Assembly: GCA_039707465.1 (NCBI GenBank)
Contig: CM077648.1
Span: 22,692,119-22,756,118, forward strand
DNA length: 64,000 nucleotides
Origin: Rhabdophis nuchalis
Taxonomy: Eukaryota; Chordata; Lepidosauria; Squamata; Natricidae
Reading direction: 5' to 3'
Under the pieces are notes generated by a model that saw only the letters and a list, made by a program, of their open reading frames with translations, made no database searches and had not been told where the DNA came from. Position 1 is the first letter of the stretch, and each line of letters starts with the position of its first letter. Below are positions 60,805 to 64,000 of the stretch, in pieces. The position numbers and the translations under genes are program-made.

Positions 60805-61615
60805 ATCACCAGTTACTAAAAAGCCTATTTTTATTGTTTCTACTTTTTGGTATTGTCATCAGAATTAAAAAGTACAATGGAATTCTTAAAATGACAACTG
60901 CTGTGTCTATAGAAAATAAGGGACAGGACTTTGATCAAAATGCACAAAAATTGTTAGGAAGGCAAAAGGGGATGAAACACGCTTTAAGTCCTGAGAAATG
61001 AGTAGTATATAGTATGGCCAAAATTCTGATTCTATAGCCAATCTCCATAAAAGTAGTTTTAATAAAAGGTCACTCTGGCCACATTCTTGTTAATTCATTC
61101 AATACAGAAGCATCTGGAAGTAAGGAATAGTTTTCTTGGCATTCACAAATCATGTGTAGATACACACAGGAATTTTCATTGCTTTTCCTCCTTGGATCTT
61201 TATATCTCTAACACTGTTTTTACTAGTGGAATGCATCATCCAGCCCAATCCCATATATCTTCATGTGAGTCTTCTCAAGAAGCAGACATGCGATTAAACC
61301 CCCCCCCCCAAAAAGTATCACTTTAACATCATCTTTTCCAGCCTTGACTTCTAGTGCATCTCTCCTGTCTATTTATCTGCTGCAGATTTTCATGCTTGTC
61401 CCACTTCAGCTTTGAAGGCTAAAATACTTCTCCAGTCAAGTAGTATCTTCTGCTCTTTCCAAATTAGGCTTCTTAGAATTCAAGCATGCTTTCCCCCACC
61501 ATGAGTCAACTTTTAATAGGCAAGGGAAACATGACATTTATGGTTCCTTGGAAAGAAAGTTCTGATGAATTTTCTTCTATAGGTATTGAAGGTTTTTTTA
61601 AAAGCAAGACTGGTT
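60805..61615. other. Intron sequence, nothing recognised
   Basis: Poly-C run at 61300-61309; otherwise nothing. Confidence 0.55.
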
Positions 61616-61623
61616 CTTTAGAC

Positions 61624-61994
61624 CCAGGGTGTCAAACTCGATTTCACTGAGGATCTCATCAGGGTTTTGTTTGATCTCAGGGGGCCAGGGAGGGCGTGGC
61701 TAGGGTGGGTGTGGCCAGCTTGATATCATTCATGTGGATGGCGCCTGTGGTGGCCGAAGCACTGTCAGCTAAAATGGGCTCCCAATCTCCATTTTCAGCT
61801 GTGACGACATCCTGCAACCCTCTACCAGTGAAAATGGAGCTCATAAGAGCCGCCCACAGCCCTCCCAAGCTCCATTTTTGCTGGCAGAGGCACCACAGGC
61901 CAGTCCTTCACTGTTTCCAGGGTGGCCCCACGGACTCAATCTAAGCCCCTCGTGGTCCGGATCAGGCTCCCGGACCTTGAGTTTGACACCTCTG
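61624..61994. mobile_element. hAT element (CAGGGGTGTCAAACTC family)
   Basis: Left end ccagggtgtcaaactcgat, right end ttgagtttgacacctctg. Perfect 8-bp duplication ctttagac at 61616-61623 and 61995-62002. Confidence 0.95.
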
Positions 61995-62002
61995 CTTTAG
62001 AC

Positions 62003-64000
62003 ATTCAATTACAGCTGCTGAGCTTCTTAATTTACACATTACAAGTATAATATTGAAATGTGAGTCCTTGGTGTTCACTGATCTTAGTTATTTTTCTGCC
62101 GATGTTTCATTGCCAGTCAGGTAACCAACATTACCAATGCCTAGAAAAGTCAAGATTGCTGGTTGTTTATAAGCTACTATATATAACAGACACAAACTCC
62201 GGTCTCCTTCTATCACACTAAGAATGCTATGTAGCATTGCAACAAAATTTCTGCAGAAAGAAAACCAAGCTCAGAAAATACCAAGAACCCTATCAAGATA
62301 TCTGTATTGTTCTGCTTACGTTAACATTGTGATTTCCAGTGTTTTATTCTAATTGGGCACATTGGATAGAAGTTTCATTACATAAAATGAATCCAAGGTG
62401 CTAAGATTTCTTATATTTATAGATATCAGATCACTATATGAAATATATTGCATTTCACTACCTTTAAAAAAAAAAGATAAACCAAGAGTTTTAACGCCTT
62501 TTAGTCTATGCTTGGTTTAAAAAGTAATAAGGAGATATGTGGAAAAAAGGGTGAATCTAATTTCTTTTCTTTTGGCATCCTTAAGTGATAAAAAGCACGA
62601 GTCAGAGAACTCTTCAAAAGCAAATTGCAGAATAACCAAAAGGCCCTATCAAAGGACAAATTACAAGAATATAAAACAACCAGCCTAAAATAGATCACTT
62701 CTGAAAGTAATATTGAGAGCCATTCAGTTAAAAGTCAGTAAGCCAAAATGTATATTCAGCATTCCCAATAAAGGGCACAATATTACTCCGATTAATAAAT
62801 TAGCAGAATTTTGGTTTGTATAACATCACTTAGTGTCTGGCCAATTACATGGGGGGGGGGGGAAACAATTAGGTGTCTCCCTAGCAATCTAAAAATGCAG
62901 ACTAGGCAAAGCACAGTATAATAAGAAAAGTCATACTGATTTTTGGACAGCCAGCCATCTCTCTGCTTCGCTTACTGCTGCTTCGCTTACACCAACACCA
63001 ATTTTAAGAATGAACACAAACAAAACATACATGAAGCAATAGTTATGTGCAGACATCATGATTCACATTTGCAAAGAATAAAACCTCTTCGAGTCAAGCT
63101 GAATTCTAATGAATTCATTTATTCATAGATTAGTAAAGGCTAACTAGATGTTGCTACTTGCTTATTAGCCACAATTGATGTACATCGATGATGTTAATGG
63201 GAGAAGCAAGGATATTTAAAGCTAGGTCTACACCAAACAATTCTCTTTCATACCTTATTATACTGGGAAAAGCAGAAATAATTGCCTTTTATATACTCTA
63301 GTAAACAAGTGTCTATTTTCAATTTCAGTGACACATCTGACATAAAGAGCTTCCTAAAATGCTAAAAAGAAAAAAAATATGACATGAATAAAAACTGAAA
63401 GGAAGACATATTAGCATAGAAGAATGCAGGGATTGCATTAGAAAAGTTTAGAATTAGCTGAGATTTGCATAAGCCACCCCCAGCACTGAGGGGGGGGAAA
63501 TCAATTTAGGGACACTATAAATTAAAGGAAAAGCAAGGAGTTTATATGTCTGTTGCAAGTAAAGAGGAGTGAATTGTTAGCAGGTGATTGCAAGAAGGAA
63601 AAAAAATAGCTTAACTTATATTTTACATGTCTTCCCTCAGAAGTCAAACAAAAACATGCCAGGCTAACTTTACCTCTTTTTTTTTACTGATTTATATGTA
63701 GTTTTTTGACATTGTAATAGTGGAATCCAAGGTTTGTATATGGATGAGACAAATGATCTTGTTCACTCTTTCACCAAGCTGCTGAACCAGACCCAATGGG
63801 TTGACATTGCAAGAAAGTAAATTTAGAGTTGAAAGTGGGAGGAATTTCCCGATGATTAAAAACAGTTAAGGATAGAGTAAATTTCCTCATGGTGGTTATT
63901 TCCCATCACTGAAAATCTTTGTAGAGAGACTGGGTAGTCATTTTTTTTGAATATTTTAACAGAACCTGCAGCAAGCAGATGCTAACAAAGAATGTTAGAA
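62003..64000. other. Intron sequence, nothing recognised
   Basis: AT-rich with short poly-G runs (62850, 63491). No gene or repeat recognised up to the window end. Confidence 0.5.

Noticed and set aside
60326..60805. 159-codon plus-strand ORF
   Set aside because: Coincides with TIR element copy E; shared non-coding modules recur in copies A, C and D without a conserved frame.

Overview
This window is vertebrate nuclear DNA, almost certainly from a snake. It is AT-rich and intron-dense and has no bacterial-style gene layout. The repeat set is squamate: Sauria-type SINEs with (TTTACC)n tails shared with Bov-B, CR1/L2-like LINE ends with the 'accgctccctctcccc' 3' region, and CR1-L3 'Snake1'-like LINE ends with pentamer tails such as (ATAGG)n. 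Long triplet microsatellites and many hAT-type MITEs are also present.

The only host coding sequence I can support is one 201-bp exon on the minus strand, 28258-28458. It has a consensus acceptor and donor. It encodes residues matching the N-terminal part of the calcineurin A alpha catalytic subunit and corresponds to PPP3CA exon 2. The gene therefore runs right to left: 28459-64000 reads as part of intron 1 and 1-28257 as part of intron 2. I found neither exon 1 nor exon 3, so both introns would exceed the window.

Everything else recognisable is repetitive. There are six Sauria SINEs, four other tRNA-derived SINEs, and at least fourteen LINE 3' pieces (CR1, L2-like, L3). Two solo LTRs carry perfect 5-bp target duplications. 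About 27 hAT-type non-autonomous elements fall into four terminal families. Six copies of a TA-flanked TIR element (terminus CCGTATTTTTC) and three of a Tigger-like 'GGTAGTCC' element are present. One internally deleted Tc1 element resembles the fish Tc1 elements and keeps a recognisable transposase N-terminus.

Several insertions are nested, so relative ages can be read: a LINE inside a MITE (58834-59144), a MITE inside one arm of a 110-bp inverted repeat (36285-36692), a hAT element in a SINE tail (14554-14733), and MITEs inside a tandemly duplicated TIR element (50954-51632).

The strongest leads are the Tc1 remnant (possible horizontal transfer), the shared nnnTAnnn target signature across the hAT-type families, the interrupted palindrome, and the long GAA/TTC tracts inside calcineurin introns. 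Gaps between listed features are ordinary AT-rich intron in which I see no gene.
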